From contig NZ_JMKT01000011.1 in the NCBI RefSeq assembly GCF_000686525.1, positions 178,006 to 242,005 on the forward strand: DNA of 64,000 nucleotides, given 5' to 3'. A program made the position numbers and the translations under genes. The notes under the pieces are model-generated. The model was not told the DNA's origin and ran no database searches. It worked only from the letters and a program-made list of their open reading frames with translations. Source of the DNA: Desulfonatronovibrio hydrogenovorans DSM 9292. GTDB taxonomy: Bacteria; Desulfobacterota; Desulfovibrionia; Desulfovibrionales; Desulfonatronovibrionaceae. Below are positions 1-9,321 of this stretch, in pieces. Positions within the stretch are counted from its first letter, which is position 1. Every line of letters begins with the position of its first letter.

Positions 1-275
1 GCAGTCTGGGTATTGAATCGGCTTCTGAACTTTACGCTGGAATCAAGGAAGCCCTGGAAGCCCATGAAGTGATTCGGATCAATATGAGCGGGGTGGATAA
101 TGTGGACCTGTCATTCCTCCAGCTGGTCTGCTCCCTGTACAAGGCAGCGGTCAAGGAAGGAAAAAAGCTCGTCTTTGATCAACTTCCGTCCAGGATTGTC
201 AGGAAGGCCGAACAAATGGGATTTACCGAGGAATATACCGGAGGATATTTCTGGAAAGGAGATGAAAATGGCTAA
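1..275 (+). CDS. STAS-domain protein, 3' part only (chemotaxis operon)
   Basis: The reading frame is already open at the window edge (codons from base 3), so the true start lies upstream. About 90 residues are visible. They have the alternating beta/alpha pattern of a STAS domain, with a VDLSFLQLV segment where STAS proteins carry their D-[ST]-[AS]-G-like loop. The usual phosphorylatable Ser-Ser-Gly is not obvious. Its stop codon overlaps the cheY start by 8 bases, so it is translationally coupled to the chemotaxis genes. Small STAS proteins are common at the head of Desulfovibrio-type che operons, where they are thought to act as scaffolds or anti-sigma antagonists. The exact role here is unknown. 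Confidence 0.7.
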   Translation, partial: SLGIESASELYAGIKEALEAHEVIRINMSGVDNVDLSFLQLVCSLYKAAVKEGKKLVFDQLPSRIVRKAEQMGFTEEYTGGYFWKGDENG

Positions 276-630
276 AACCATAATGACAGTTGACGATTCA
301 GCCAGTGTCCGCCAGATGGTCAACTTCACCCTCAAGGATGCAGGATACACAGTTGTTGAGGGCTGTGACGGAAAAGATGCCCTTACAAAACTGACTTCGG
401 CTGTGAACATGATCATAACCGATCTGAACATGCCCAACATGGACGGGCTTGAACTCATCCGCCAGGTCCGGGCCAAGCCTGGATTCAAGTTTGTGCCCAT
501 TATCATGCTTACCACGGAATCTCAGGCAGAAAAAAAGCAGGAAGGAAAACAGGCCGGAGCCACTGGATGGATAGTCAAGCCTTTCAAGCCCGAACAGTTA
601 CTGGCTGTGGTCCGAAAGGTGCTTGGTTAG
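268..630 (+). CDS. cheY: Chemotaxis response regulator CheY
   Basis: This is a single-domain receiver of 120 residues that relays phosphate from CheA to the flagellar switch or to other targets. The start was set at the ATG at 268, giving MAKTIMTVDD, because the longer upstream frame overlaps the STAS gene and has no receiver sequence. Visible residues are the acidic pair VDD near the N-terminus, the phospho-acceptor Asp in TDLNMPNMDG, the Thr of LTTES, and the Lys of VKPFKP. Nothing is fused to it. It lies directly upstream of cheA in a che operon and is probably the output or sink regulator for that kinase. Confidence 0.95.
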   Translation: MAKTIMTVDDSASVRQMVNFTLKDAGYTVVEGCDGKDALTKLTSAVNMIITDLNMPNMDGLELIRQVRAKPGFKFVPIIMLTTESQAEKKQEGKQAGATGWIVKPFKPEQLLAVVRKVLG

Positions 631-701
631 ACGTCCCTGAAATAGGTGCTTTTGGATCGGGGATGGTTTAATTGGTCCGAACTTTCACTAGGAGGCTTTA
701 G

Positions 702-2858
702 ATGACCAGAGCAGACCAGGGTCGTCAGGCATACCGGGTTGAAGCAGCTGAATTGCTGGACGAACTGGAGCAGGGCCTTTTGGAGCTGGAAGATAATCCT
801 GATGATCATGAGTTGATCAACAGGATTTTCCGGGCCATGCATACCATAAAGGGATCAGGCTCCATGTTCGGGTTTGAGGAGATTGCTTCCTTTACCCATG
901 AAGTTGAAACAGTGATGGATCAGGTCCGGTCCGGCACTGTAAGCCTTTTTCCAGGACTCATCGACCTTCTGTTCAAATCCAGGGATCTTATCAGCGATAT
1001 GCTTGCTGATCGCGGTGCTGATCGGGATAAAAGGGCTCAGGACATAATCAAGTCTTTAAAGGGCAGTTTGCCTGCTCAGAAGATTGCCAAAGAGGCTGAA
1101 CAGGTTAATCAGAATGAGGCTGAGCATCTTGCTGACAAGGCTGAACCGAGTACCTTCAGAATACGTTTCCGACCCCACCGGAATATATTTTTTACTGGTG
1201 CCAAGCCACTGGCTTTACTGGACGAACTCTTTGACCTGGGTATCTGCGAAGTTAAAGCCGGAACAACCAGGGACACCCCGCTATGCAAGATAATCGCCAG
1301 GACGGACGATATACCGGACCTGGCAGAGATGAATCCAGAGATGTGCTATACATGGTGGGATATTATCCTGACCACCAGTGACGATGAAAACGCCATCCGG
1401 GATATTTTTATCTTTGTTGAAGATGATTGTGACCTGCATATAGAAAAGATCAGTTCCGCCGGGGCAGTGGACATTGAAGAGGCGCACGACAAGCTCGGGG
1501 AAATACTGGTTCAACGGGGTGTGATTACTGAGCAGGATGTTGAAGAGGTCCTGAGCCTTCAGAAGCGGATCGGCAGTATCCTGGTTCAGAGTGGAAAAGT
1601 GTCAGCCCAGGAAGTTGCTTCTGCCCTTGCTGAACAGGAAGTAGTCAAAAAGTCGGGAGCCCGGAAAAAGGACAGTGTAGAAGTCTCCAGCATCAGGGTG
1701 GACTCCAGCAAACTGGACAGTCTGGTCGATCTGGTGGGAGAGCTGGTCATTGCTCAGGCCAGATTGAACCAGATTGCCGGTGAGATCCCCTCTCCCAGCC
1801 TCCAGACCCTGGCTGAAGAAATGGAAAGACTGTCCGATTCCCTTCGGGACAGCACTCTGGGTATAAGAATGATGCCCATCGGGACCACCTTCAGCAAGTT
1901 TATCCGGCTGGTCAGGGATCTGTCCAGGGATTTGAAGAAAGATATCAGACTGATCACCAAAGGAGCAGAAACAGAACTGGACAAGACAGTTATTGAAAGA
2001 CTCAATGATCCCCTGGTCCATCTGTTGCGCAACAGCATCGACCATGGCATTGAGCCGCCAAAAATCAGAGAGTCCCAAGGCAAGCCGGCTCAGGGCACCA
2101 TAACCCTTTCAGCGGCCCATGCCGGTGGAGAAGTGGTCATTGAAATAGTTGACGATGGACAGGGCCTAGATCCGGATGCAATCAGGAAAAAGGCACTTGA
2201 AAAAGGATTGATCAGCAGTGAGGCTGAGTTGGGAGATTTTGAGGTCCAGCAGTTGATATTTGAGCCGGGTTTTTCCACTGCCGGAAAAATAACCGGGGTC
2301 TCAGGCCGGGGGGTTGGAATGGATGTGGTCAAAAGGTCCATTGAATCTCTGAGGGGAAATGTTTTTCTGGAAAGCGTCAAAGGCAGCGGCACCAGGATCA
2401 CTGTCAAACTGCCCCTTACCCTGGCCATTATTGACGGCCTTCAGATCAGGATCGGGGATGACAACCTGGTGGTCCCCCTGGCCATGGTGGAAGAGTGTGT
2501 AGAGTTGAGGATGGATGGCAAGAAAAAGGAATCCAAAAGTGTAATAAATCTGCGTGGAGAGATGGTTCCTTATATCCGGCTGAGCGATTGGTTCAGTATC
2601 CCCTGCCAGGATCTGGATATTGAGCAGATAGTCATTGTCAGTGTCAAGGATCAAAGGGTCGGTCTGGTGGTGGACAAGGTCGTGGGTCAGCATCAGACTG
2701 TGATCAAGAGCCTGGGCCAGGTCTACAGAAATGTCCGGGGAATTTCTGGAGCAACAGTCCGGGGAGATGGAAGCATGGCCCTTATCCTTGATGTTCCGGC
2801 CCTGGTGGCTGATGTGGAGGCGGAACAGCCTAAGGGTGGACACCAGCATGAACTTTAG
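702..2858 (+). CDS. cheA: Chemotaxis histidine kinase CheA with MshEN-like repeat segment
   Basis: CheA of 718 residues. Visible in order: Hpt (P1) with phospho-His 47 in AMHTIKGS; a CheY/CheB-binding-like region at about 150-255; an inserted pair of repeats at about 264-312; the P3 dimerisation helices (about 325-400); the HATPase with the N box [14 protein letters not shown] and the G box VSGRGVGMD; and a C-terminal CheW-like domain. A GGAGG site at 691-695 sets the start. The repeat pair matches the pattern LGxxLVxxGxI...Q of GspE-N/MshEN domains, which bind c-di-GMP in some ATPases and kinases. The first motif starts with Lys instead of Arg and the spacer is one residue, so ligand binding is uncertain. 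Confidence 0.95.
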   Translation: MTRADQGRQAYRVEAAELLDELEQGLLELEDNPDDHELINRIFRAMHTIKGSGSMFGFEEIASFTHEVETVMDQVRSGTVSLFPGLIDLLFKSRDLISDMLADRGADRDKRAQDIIKSLKGSLPAQKIAKEAEQVNQNEAEHLADKAEPSTFRIRFRPHRNIFFTGAKPLALLDELFDLGICEVKAGTTRDTPLCKIIARTDDIPDLAEMNPEMCYTWWDIILTTSDDENAIRDIFIFVEDDCDLHIEKISSAGAVDIEEAHDKLGEILVQRGVITEQDVEEVLSLQKRIGSILVQSGKVSAQEVASALAEQEVVKKSGARKKDSVEVSSIRVDSSKLDSLVDLVGELVIAQARLNQIAGEIPSPSLQTLAEEMERLSDSLRDSTLGIRMMPIGTTFSKFIRLVRDLSRDLKKDIRLITKGAETELDKTVIERLNDPLVHLLRNSIDHGIEPPKIRESQGKPAQGTITLSAAHAGGEVVIEIVDDGQGLDPDAIRKKALEKGLISSEAELGDFEVQQLIFEPGFSTAGKITGVSGRGVGMDVVKRSIESLRGNVFLESVKGSGTRITVKLPLTLAIIDGLQIRIGDDNLVVPLAMVEECVELRMDGKKKESKSVINLRGEMVPYIRLSDWFSIPCQDLDIEQIVIVSVKDQRVGLVVDKVVGQHQTVIKSLGQVYRNVRGISGATVRGDGSMALILDVPALVADVEAEQPKGGHQHEL

Positions 2859-2872
2859 GCTTGGTGGGATTC

Positions 2873-3940
2873 ATGGCAAAAAAGATTAAGGTCCTCATAG
2901 TTGATGATTCGGCCCTGGTCAGGCAGACCTTGGCCGACATCCTGTCCAGCGACCCGGAAATAGAAGTCATGGGTGCTGCAGCAGATCCCTTTGCAGCAGT
3001 CTCCAAAATGGAGGAGCAGGTCCCTGATGTCATCACCCTGGATGTGGAGATGCCGCGTATGGACGGGATTACGTTTCTGCGCAAGATCATGACTCAGCAT
3101 CCCATTCCAGTGGTAATATGCTCTACTTTGACTGGTGAAGGGGCGGAAACAACCCTTAAAGCCCTGGAATACGGGGCAGTGGATATAATTCAGAAGCCCA
3201 AGGTCGGTACCAAACAGTTCCTTGAAGAATCAAAGGTCCGGGTCTGCGATGCAGTTAAAGCTGCCTCTCAGGCCAGGCTCAAGCCTCTGTCCCGCATGGT
3301 TCAGGCCATGCACAAGATGACTGCTGATGCAGTCCTGCCACCGCCCACTACCCGGGCCATGGCTGAGACTACAGAAAAGATGGTGGTGGTAGGGGCATCT
3401 ACAGGAGGTACCGAAGCCCTGAGGATTGTTCTGCAGGCCATGCCCCTGGACTGTCCTGCCCTGGCCATTGTTCAGCACATGCCGGAAAATTTTACTGCTG
3501 CTTTTGCCTCCAGGCTGGATTCTATCTGCAGGATTTCAGTCCGGGAGGCCAGGGACGGCGACAGCATGCTCAGAGGGCATGCCCTGATAGCTCCAGGGAA
3601 CAGGCATATGCTGCTTAAAAGAAGCGGTGCCAGATACTATGTGCAGGTCAAGGACGGTCCAATGGTTGCCAGACACCGGCCATCAGTGGATGTCCTGTTC
3701 AGGTCTGCTGCCAGGTATGCAGGGGGCAACTCCATTGGAGTGATCATGACCGGTATGGGCGATGATGGGGCCAGGGGAATGAAAGAGATGCATGACCAGG
3801 GGGCTTTTACCATTGCCCAGGACCAGGAGACCTGTGTGGTTTATGGAATGCCCCAGGAAGCAGTCAAGTTGGGGGCTGTGGACAAAGTTGGATCACTGCA
3901 GGAGATCCCCAGGGAGATTATCAAAGCTGTGAACAGGTGA
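2873..3940 (+). CDS. cheB: Protein-glutamate methylesterase CheB
   Basis: CheB of about 355 residues, which demethylates and deamidates chemoreceptors after phosphorylation by CheA. The N-terminal receiver has Asp57 in [10 protein letters not shown]. The C-terminal esterase domain shows the catalytic Ser in GASTGGTEA, the His in QHMPENF and the Asp in [10 protein letters not shown]. The ATG at 2873 ([12 protein letters not shown]) is preferred over a TTG at 2861 because GGTGGG lies about 6 bases before it and the receiver begins at once. It follows cheA by 14 bases. It works opposite cheR, at the end of the same operon, on the receptor encoded by the next gene. Confidence 0.95.
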   Translation: MAKKIKVLIVDDSALVRQTLADILSSDPEIEVMGAAADPFAAVSKMEEQVPDVITLDVEMPRMDGITFLRKIMTQHPIPVVICSTLTGEGAETTLKALEYGAVDIIQKPKVGTKQFLEESKVRVCDAVKAASQARLKPLSRMVQAMHKMTADAVLPPPTTRAMAETTEKMVVVGASTGGTEALRIVLQAMPLDCPALAIVQHMPENFTAAFASRLDSICRISVREARDGDSMLRGHALIAPGNRHMLLKRSGARYYVQVKDGPMVARHRPSVDVLFRSAARYAGGNSIGVIMTGMGDDGARGMKEMHDQGAFTIAQDQETCVVYGMPQEAVKLGAVDKVGSLQEIPREIIKAVNR

Positions 3941-3949
3941 TTTTTTGGG

Positions 3950-4016
3950 GTTCCAGCAGCTCCGGCCTGAGTGTGTAATACACTGTTTGGGGTGGAAACA
4001 GGCGGGCAGCTGGAAC
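3950..4016 (+). other. Long imperfect stem-loop in the cheB-mcp spacer
   Basis: The 8-base arms GTTCCAGC (3950-3957) and GCTGGAAC (4009-4016) are perfect inverted repeats. Inside them lie GCCTG/CAGGC arms and a GTGT...ACAC mini-stem (about 3971-3983), so the RNA could fold into a branched structure. There is no T run after it, so it is not an ordinary terminator. The 133-base spacer is the longest in this operon. It may be an RNA-stability or processing element that sets the ratio of receptor to upstream Che proteins (inference). Confidence 0.45.
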
Positions 4017-4076
4017 AGCAAATCAGGTGGTTTAGTTTAACGGCTGGCAAGCCACAGGCAGGAAGGAGCAGGATTG

Positions 4077-6128
4077 ATGAAAAACATTAAGCTCGGTGTG
4101 AAACTGTTGGGGGGGTTCATTGCAGTGGCCCTCATCGTCCTTGTTGTGGGTTTTTTCGGCTGGAGGGGGGCCAATAATCTCAGCGGACATATTGAAGGGG
4201 TGGGTACCATTGATCTTCCCGGGGTCCAGGTACTCATGGAGATTGAAAAAGATTATGAATCTCTGCGGGTGGCTCAGAGGACTTTGCTTTCTCCCGGTCT
4301 AAGCCCTGAAGAAATGAATCGGCAGCTTGATATTCTTACCAGGCTCAGGAGTGACATCGCCCTGCTCCGGGAAAGATACGAAGCCCTGCCTGCGACATCC
4401 GAGGAAAGGGCCATGTGGCGTCAGGCTTCTTCAGCACTTGATGAATGGCGTGCAGTCAATGATCAGTATATTGAAACAGTCAGACAGCTCCAGAGAACCG
4501 GCATCAATAACCCGGCAGAACTGAGGGCTTATCTTCAACAGTTCCGGGGGGATCACCACGCTCTGATGGGTGATGTGTACGCCCTTATAACCACTGGGGA
4601 TTATTTTGAGGGAGGAGATGACCCCACAGCCTGCAATTTCGGCCGATGGCTGGCTCAGTTTCGTACCGATAACCAGCAGCTGATGGAGATACTCAGGCGC
4701 ATGCCTGCTTCCCATGACCCCTTTCACCACTCCATCAGAGAGATCAGGAATCAGGTCCAGGCCGGCAATACTGCTCAGGCCAACCAGGTACTCCAGGAGC
4801 AGACCATACCCGCTGCTGAGGAGACTTTTGAGCGTTTTAATGAGCTGCTCGCAGTGGCCCAGGAGGCAGAGAACCTTTTTAACCAGATGACCCAGATGGC
4901 CATGGTCACGGTCCGGGACCGGCAGGTGGAAGCCCTTGGATATCTTACCCAGGTCCTTGAACTGAATATTGACAATGCAGATCAGGCAGTGGCTCAGGCC
5001 CAGGCTGATGCAGCCCAGGCCCAGCTCATTGCCATGGCCGGGATGGGTATAGGAGTGATCCTGGCCTTGGTCCTGGGCGTGGTTCTCACCAGAGCCATTA
5101 CAGCTCCTGTGGCCAAAGGGGTGACTTTTTCCCAGAATATGTCCCAGGGTGATATGACTTCAGCCCTGGATGTGGATCAGAAGGACGAGATTGGGGTGCT
5201 GGCCCGGGCCATGAACCAGATGCGTGATAAACTCAGGGAGGTAGTGGTTGAAGTAAAGACCGCTTCAGAGAATGTTTCAGCCGGGAGTGAGGAGCTGGCA
5301 TCCTCTTCTGAACAGATGTCCCAGGGCGCAACTGAGCAGGCGGCATCGGTGGAAGAAGTGTCTTCCTCCATGGAGCAGATGGCGGCCAATATCAGGCAGA
5401 ACACGGATAATGCCTCTCAGACTGAAAAGATAGCCAACCAGGCGGCAAAGGACGCTGAACAGGGGGGCAAGGTGGTTTTTGAGGCTGTGGATGCCATGAA
5501 GCAGATTGCAGACAAGATTTCCATCATTGAGGAAATAGCCCGTCAGACCAATCTGCTGGCCCTGAATGCGGCCATTGAAGCAGCCAGGGCTGGAGAGGCC
5601 GGCAAGGGATTCGCAGTGGTGGCCTCAGAGGTTCGTAAGCTGGCTGAAAGAAGTCAGACAGCAGCAGCCGAGATTATTGATCTTTCCGGTTCCAGCGTTG
5701 ATGTGGCTGAAAGGGCAGGGGACATGCTGAAAAAAATTGTACCTGACATCCAGAAGACTGCAGAGCTGGTTCAGGAAATTTCAGCTGCCAGCAGAGAACA
5801 GAACTCTGGTGTGGAACAGATAAATCAGGCCATTCAGCAGCTGGACCAGGTCATTCAACAGAATGCATCAGCGGCTGAAGAGATGTCGTCCACTGCTGAA
5901 GAGCTTTCCAGTCAGGCTGAGCAGATGCAGGCCACCATGGCCTTTTTCCGCATAGGGGATGAAGCAGGTTTTTCCGGGCCAAAAACCAGGAGGATGAGCG
6001 TGAAAAAAAATGTTGCCCCTAAAGTCTCCAAAGCCGCTCTTAAGGAAGGTAAGGATAGTCGGGATAAACGCTTTGCCCTGGATATGGGTGCTGAAGATGA
6101 CCTGGACAAGGATTTTGAGAAATTCTAG
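4077..6128 (+). CDS. Methyl-accepting chemotaxis protein with periplasmic CZB-like domain
   Basis: Chemoreceptor of about 683 residues. TM1 is at about 10-28 and a long periplasmic region runs to about 315. TM2 ([19 protein letters not shown]) leads into HAMP (about 340-395) and the signalling domain with the conserved hairpin [22 protein letters not shown]. The periplasmic part contains a CZB-like zinc signature: His160/161, Cys186 in CNFGRWL, and His213-x3-His217. In most characterised proteins CZB is cytoplasmic and senses zinc or oxidant. No NWETF-type tail is present. The ATG at 4077 is preferred to a TTG three bases earlier because AGGAAGGAGCAGG precedes it. As part of the che operon it is probably the dedicated receptor of this array. 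Confidence 0.93.
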   Translation: MKNIKLGVKLLGGFIAVALIVLVVGFFGWRGANNLSGHIEGVGTIDLPGVQVLMEIEKDYESLRVAQRTLLSPGLSPEEMNRQLDILTRLRSDIALLRERYEALPATSEERAMWRQASSALDEWRAVNDQYIETVRQLQRTGINNPAELRAYLQQFRGDHHALMGDVYALITTGDYFEGGDDPTACNFGRWLAQFRTDNQQLMEILRRMPASHDPFHHSIREIRNQVQAGNTAQANQVLQEQTIPAAEETFERFNELLAVAQEAENLFNQMTQMAMVTVRDRQVEALGYLTQVLELNIDNADQAVAQAQADAAQAQLIAMAGMGIGVILALVLGVVLTRAITAPVAKGVTFSQNMSQGDMTSALDVDQKDEIGVLARAMNQMRDKLREVVVEVKTASENVSAGSEELASSSEQMSQGATEQAASVEEVSSSMEQMAANIRQNTDNASQTEKIANQAAKDAEQGGKVVFEAVDAMKQIADKISIIEEIARQTNLLALNAAIEAARAGEAGKGFAVVASEVRKLAERSQTAAAEIIDLSGSSVDVAERAGDMLKKIVPDIQKTAELVQEISAASREQNSGVEQINQAIQQLDQVIQQNASAAEEMSSTAEELSSQAEQMQATMAFFRIGDEAGFSGPKTRRMSVKKNVAPKVSKAALKEGKDSRDKRFALDMGAEDDLDKDFEKF

Positions 6129-6167
6129 GTCCTGAAAGGATGAAAAGCTTGAAAAAGGAGTAATTTC

Positions 6168-6200
6168 CAGGGGCCTGGCCACCATCATGACCAGGCCCTG
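6168..6200 (+). other. Hairpin between mcp and cheW
   Basis: CAGGGGCCTGG (6168-6178) can pair with CCAGGCCCTG (6191-6200) apart from one bulged G, giving a GC-rich stem with a loop of about 12. No T tract follows, so it is more likely an mRNA stability or processing hairpin than a terminator. A possible in-frame ATG for cheW (6187) falls inside the loop and would be occluded, which supports the downstream start at 6244. Confidence 0.4.
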
Positions 6201-6243
6201 CCCTGCATCCTTTAAATCCCGTAATCCTGAAAAAGGAGAAGAC

Positions 6244-6744
6244 ATGGCGGAAAAGGAAAAAGAAATTAAAAAGACCAACCAGTACCTGACATTTACCCTG
6301 GCTGAGGAGCTTTACGCCATAGATATTGCTCAGGTCTGGGAAGTTCTGGATTACACACCCATTACCCGGGTTCCCAGGACCCCGGAATTTTTACTCGGCA
6401 TCATCAATTTGCGGGGACGGGCTGTTCCAGTGGCAGATCTCAGGCTGAAGTTCGGCCTGGAAAGGACTGAGCGAACGGTTAATACCTGCATTATTATTGC
6501 CGAGGTCAAGATGGATGGGGAATCCACGGTCATGGGTGCATTGGCTGATTCTGTCCAGGAAGTGTTTGAAATATCGCCCTCGGAAATTGAACCGCCTCCC
6601 AAGATGGGGGCCAAAGTCAGGACTGAGTTCATCCAGGGTATGGCCAAGCATAATGACCGGTTTGTGATAATCATTGATGTGAACAAGGTGTTTTCATCTG
6701 AGGAGATGTCAATGGTCCAGGAAGCCGGTGAGGTTTCAGAATAG
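6244..6744 (+). CDS. cheW: Chemotaxis coupling protein CheW
   Basis: CheW-like SH3-fold adaptor of 166 residues linking the receptor to CheA. Recognisable segments are YLTFTLAEELYAIDI, LGIINLRGRAVPVADLR and the late DRFVIIIDVNKVF strand. An upstream in-frame ATG at 6187 would add 19 residues, but AAAGGAG stands just before the ATG at 6244 and the sequence from there (MAEKEKE) fits the family. It sits between mcp and cheR, with 115 bases to mcp and about 40 to cheR. Its position next to the receptor suggests that it is the scaffold of this cluster's own array. Confidence 0.95.
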   Translation: MAEKEKEIKKTNQYLTFTLAEELYAIDIAQVWEVLDYTPITRVPRTPEFLLGIINLRGRAVPVADLRLKFGLERTERTVNTCIIIAEVKMDGESTVMGALADSVQEVFEISPSEIEPPPKMGAKVRTEFIQGMAKHNDRFVIIIDVNKVFSSEEMSMVQEAGEVSE

Positions 6745-6786
6745 CACCTGTTATTATCAGTACCCTGAAACCGGGGATGTCTGAAC

Positions 6787-7629
6787 ATGACAGTCAACCT
6801 CAGTTATAAAAAACTGGCTGAGCGGGATTTTAAAAAGCTCAGCCAGTTTATCAGCGCCGAGTGCGGCATAAGGGTCCCGCCAGCCAAGAAGACCATGCTT
6901 GAATCTCGGCTTCAGAGAAGGCTAAGGTCCCTGGGAATGAGCGATTACAAGGATTATTGCGAATATCTATTCAGTCTCAAGGGGATGGAGATAGAGATGC
7001 CCCATCTCCTGGACGCAGTAACCACCAACACCACTCACTTTTTCCGGGAGCCAGGGCACTTTGAGTACCTTCACAACAAGGTTCTCCCGCAATGGCATGC
7101 TGAACACAAAAAAGACAAAGAGATGATCATCTGGAGTGCGGGCTGTTCTTCAGGAGAAGAGCCCTACACCCTGTCCATGGTCCTGGCTGAGTTTGCCGAA
7201 CGCAATCCTGGTTTTTCCTTTGTAGTGGTGGCAACGGATATCAATAACGAGGTCCTGGAGAAGGCCAGCCTGGGCATCTATGATGAAGAAAGGATATCAG
7301 GAATTCCTCCTTTGCTGAAACGCAAGTATCTTCTGCGCAGCAGGGACAGGAAAAAGAAGCTGGTCCGGGTGATACCTGCCCTGAGGAACAAGGTGAAGTT
7401 CAGACGGCTTAACTTCATGGGCGAGTTCGGTTTCAGAGAGCCCATGGACGTGATTTTCTGCCGCAATGTCATGATATATTTTGACCGTCCAGTTCAGGAG
7501 AAGCTTTTACAGAAGTTTGTTTTTCATCTGGCTTCTGGAGGGTTTATATTTATCGGTCATTCAGAAAGTCTGGCCGGTATGGACCTGGGGCTTGAACAGA
7601 CTGCCCCCACCATTTATAGAAAAAAATAG
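6787..7629 (+). CDS. cheR: Chemoreceptor methyltransferase CheR
   Basis: CheR of 280 residues, which transfers methyl groups from S-adenosylmethionine to glutamates of the receptor. The N-terminal all-alpha domain (about 10-90) contains VTTNTTHFFREP. The SAM-binding domain follows, with IWSAGCSSGEEPYTLSM and DVIFCRNVMIYFD and the terminal FIGHSESL motif. There is no TPR extension. It is the last gene of the operon and is followed within a dozen bases by a strong terminator. CheB and CheR in one operon with a single receptor give a complete adaptation module. Confidence 0.95.
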   Translation: MTVNLSYKKLAERDFKKLSQFISAECGIRVPPAKKTMLESRLQRRLRSLGMSDYKDYCEYLFSLKGMEIEMPHLLDAVTTNTTHFFREPGHFEYLHNKVLPQWHAEHKKDKEMIIWSAGCSSGEEPYTLSMVLAEFAERNPGFSFVVVATDINNEVLEKASLGIYDEERISGIPPLLKRKYLLRSRDRKKKLVRVIPALRNKVKFRRLNFMGEFGFREPMDVIFCRNVMIYFDRPVQEKLLQKFVFHLASGGFIFIGHSESLAGMDLGLEQTAPTIYRKK

Positions 7630-7639
7630 CTCAAAATAA

Positions 7640-7679
7640 AAAGGGTTCAGGCTAAACGCCTGAACCCTTTCATTTTTTA
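7640..7679 (+). terminator. Intrinsic terminator of the che operon, probably bidirectional
   Basis: A perfect 13-bp stem (7640-7652 with 7658-7670) has a five-base loop and is followed by CATTTTTTAT. The arms are AAAGGGTTCAGGC and its complement. The upstream strand is A-rich, so on the minus strand the same stem is followed by TTTTATTTT and could also stop transcripts leaving the tRNA-Met gene. Confidence 0.9.
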
Positions 7680-7756
7680 TGGTAGCGAGGGAGGGACTTG
7701 AACCCCCGACACTGCGGATATGAGCCGCATGCTCTGACCTCCTGAGCTACCTCGCC
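7680..7756 (-). tRNA. tRNA-Met (anticodon CAT)
   Basis: Read on the minus strand this is a 77-base cloverleaf with encoded CCA. Acceptor GGCGAGG pairs with CCTCGCT, with a G-U pair at position 1-72. The D arm is AGCTCAGGAGGTCAGAGC, the anticodon stem TGCGG/CCGCA encloses loop CTCATAT (anticodon CAT), and the T arm contains GGTTCAAGTCC. The paired 1-72 position and the absence of three G-C pairs in the anticodon stem argue for elongator Met rather than initiator. A tRNA-Ile with modified C34 (lysidine) cannot be fully excluded from sequence. Confidence 0.9.
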
Positions 7757-7838
7757 GTAAAGAGCTAGTCTGATAATTGGTTTGGAATAAAAAATCAAGT
7801 CAAAAAATGACCGACTGTAGGCTGGTTCTCAGACCGGT

Positions 7839-8705
7839 TTATCTGCAGATCCAAAGGCTCATTCCCTGGATATCCCTTAATACGGCTCCGCTGACCGATC
7901 CCACAAAAAATCTGGAGAGCCCGGTTCTGGGCTTGGTCCTGCATTTCCTGCCCATGGCTATGGCTGCGAAATTGTTTTCCTTTGCGTGGCGGAGTATAGT
8001 CTGACCAACATTATTGCTGTCCAGAACCAGGGTGGATATCCTTTGCTCAGGAAACTTGTTCTCAGTGATCTGCTCCACTGCTTTGGTCAGGATCTGTTCA
8101 GGGTCGCTCTGGTCATTGCTTGAACGGACATGAAGGACAGTGATCCTGTTTTTGGGATCGGAATTAAGAACAAATCCGACATGATCAGCTGTATGCAGGC
8201 TGTGGTCAGAACCGTCCACGCACAGCAGCAGGTCTTTCCTCTGTCTTTCAGGTTCCCGGCAGATCCAGATGGGAAGGTCACACTGCTCGTCCAGGATCTT
8301 GCTGCTTACACTGTCCTGGATCAGGTTTTCCAAAAGGGTGAGGCCCCGGCGGCCCATCACCAGGGAGTCGTACAGCCCTTTGCGGCCGTGAGAGATAATG
8401 TCTTTGACCGTGGATATGGCACTGAGTTTGACATCTGTGCGGATGTTTTTTTCCGGATAACCAAAGTCAACCAGTTTCTGATTCACCTGGGACAAGAAGG
8501 ATTTTCCCTTTTCCATGGATTCGGCCCTCAGGGCCTGGGCTGAAGCATAACCTCCATGACTTGGATTGGCGGTGACATTCAGGATATCGATCAGCAACTC
8601 ATCCTTGTTGTGAAAGAAATAGCCCAAGAACCTTACTCCGTACTGGAAGGTGAGGTCATTGCTCACAGCCAGCAAAAAGTGTTTTTTTATTTTCATTTTT
8701 TCCAT
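7839..8705 (-). CDS. Tandem universal stress protein (UspA family)
   Basis: Protein of 288 residues with two Usp domains, about 1-150 and 158-288. Each ends with a short ICRE/ICR strand. The first carries a G-x2-G-x9-S-like nucleotide motif in MGRRGLTLLENLIQDSVS. The second has MGRKCRTKPRTGLSRFFVGSVS, where the glycine spacing is degenerate, so ATP binding may be restricted to one half. There is no membrane segment, so it is predicted to be cytosolic. It is monocistronic, with a promoter region shared with nothing obvious. The family is linked to stress and energy limitation; a specific role cannot be read from context. Confidence 0.88.
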   Translation of the reverse strand: MEKMKIKKHFLLAVSNDLTFQYGVRFLGYFFHNKDELLIDILNVTANPSHGGYASAQALRAESMEKGKSFLSQVNQKLVDFGYPEKNIRTDVKLSAISTVKDIISHGRKGLYDSLVMGRRGLTLLENLIQDSVSSKILDEQCDLPIWICREPERQRKDLLLCVDGSDHSLHTADHVGFVLNSDPKNRITVLHVRSSNDQSDPEQILTKAVEQITENKFPEQRISTLVLDSNNVGQTILRHAKENNFAAIAMGRKCRTKPRTGLSRFFVGSVSGAVLRDIQGMSLWICR

Positions 8706-8822
8706 CCGGTCCTGCTTGGTTGATAATGTCCTTGCAGAGATTGTCCCTGATTCAGAATGAGATTAAGCTATAGAAGTGTTTGCAGTCAATGGATTTTTGA
8801 TGTTGTCTTCGGTCCGGAACAG

Positions 8823-9032
8823 CTACACCAGTTTGTTTATCAGAGTGCCCTGGTCCGCAAAAGCGGCTGAAAGCACCTTTTGCTGGAAGTCGTAATCAGC
8901 GTCTGTTGAGCCGCTGAAGTGGTTGCTTGTATTCATGTAATCAAGAGTCTTGGTCACCACCTGGGCGCCAAAGGTTTCTCTGGTCATGGCCTGGCTTGCC
9001 TGGGCCATTCCGGAATCAGATTGTATTTCCAT
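8823..9032 (-). CDS. Small protein of unknown function under a sigma28-type promoter
   Basis: A 69-residue protein, polar at the N-terminus (MEIQSDSGMAQASQAMT) with a short helix QVVTKTLDYMN and a second helix near the C-terminus. There is no signal peptide or Cys. A CAGGGAGGAG site about 4 bases before the ATG makes translation very likely. The strong match to a flagellar sigma28 promoter 49-75 bases upstream suggests a motility-regulon protein, perhaps of the same broad type as the short YjfB-like motility proteins, though I cannot show homology. I do not recognise the family. Confidence 0.75.
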   Translation of the reverse strand: MEIQSDSGMAQASQAMTRETFGAQVVTKTLDYMNTSNHFSGSTDADYDFQQKVLSAAFADQGTLINKLV

Positions 9033-9080
9033 AACTCCTCCCTGCTGTGCCTCCGAACCGAAAACAACACCTGATCAGCT

Positions 9081-9107
9081 TTATCGGATGAATATTGAGA
9101 TTGTTTA
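9081..9107 (-). promoter_or_regulatory. Sigma28 (FliA)-type promoter
   Basis: Read on the minus strand: TAAA (9107-9104), 15 bases, then TCCGATAA (9088-9081). This differs from the classical TAAA-N15-GCCGATAA pattern at one position. It points towards the 69-residue gene, with a predicted leader of about 40 bases. Confidence 0.65.
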
Positions 9108-9235
9108 GAGCAGACTTCAAAGGCATGGGATCGATTTTGTCCGGATTGTCCTGATGGGTGAGGTCAGAAAAAGGCATTCACCTGGAGGTCTGGACCTGGC
9201 AAACCAGGAAGGCCAGAAAAGGCAAGGCTTTGCTG

Positions 9236-9251
9236 CCTGAAGGCCTTCAGG
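9236..9251. repeat. Perfect 16-base palindrome upstream of the patatin gene
   Basis: CCTGAAGGCCTTCAGG is fully self-complementary. A second small stem (CCTGG-CAAA-CCAGG, 9195-9208) lies about 30 bases away. Both are in the 289-base divergent gap between the sigma28-driven small gene and the lipase gene, 70-130 bases before the latter, where an operator could sit. No known regulator was recognised, and nothing else is evident in this gap apart from the sigma28 promoter. Confidence 0.35.
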
Positions 9252-9321
9252 TTTGACCCGGTATTAATATGGCTTTATCATGGATGCTATCCTGAGATTA
9301 GCTGGAAGAGGTTAATAAAAA

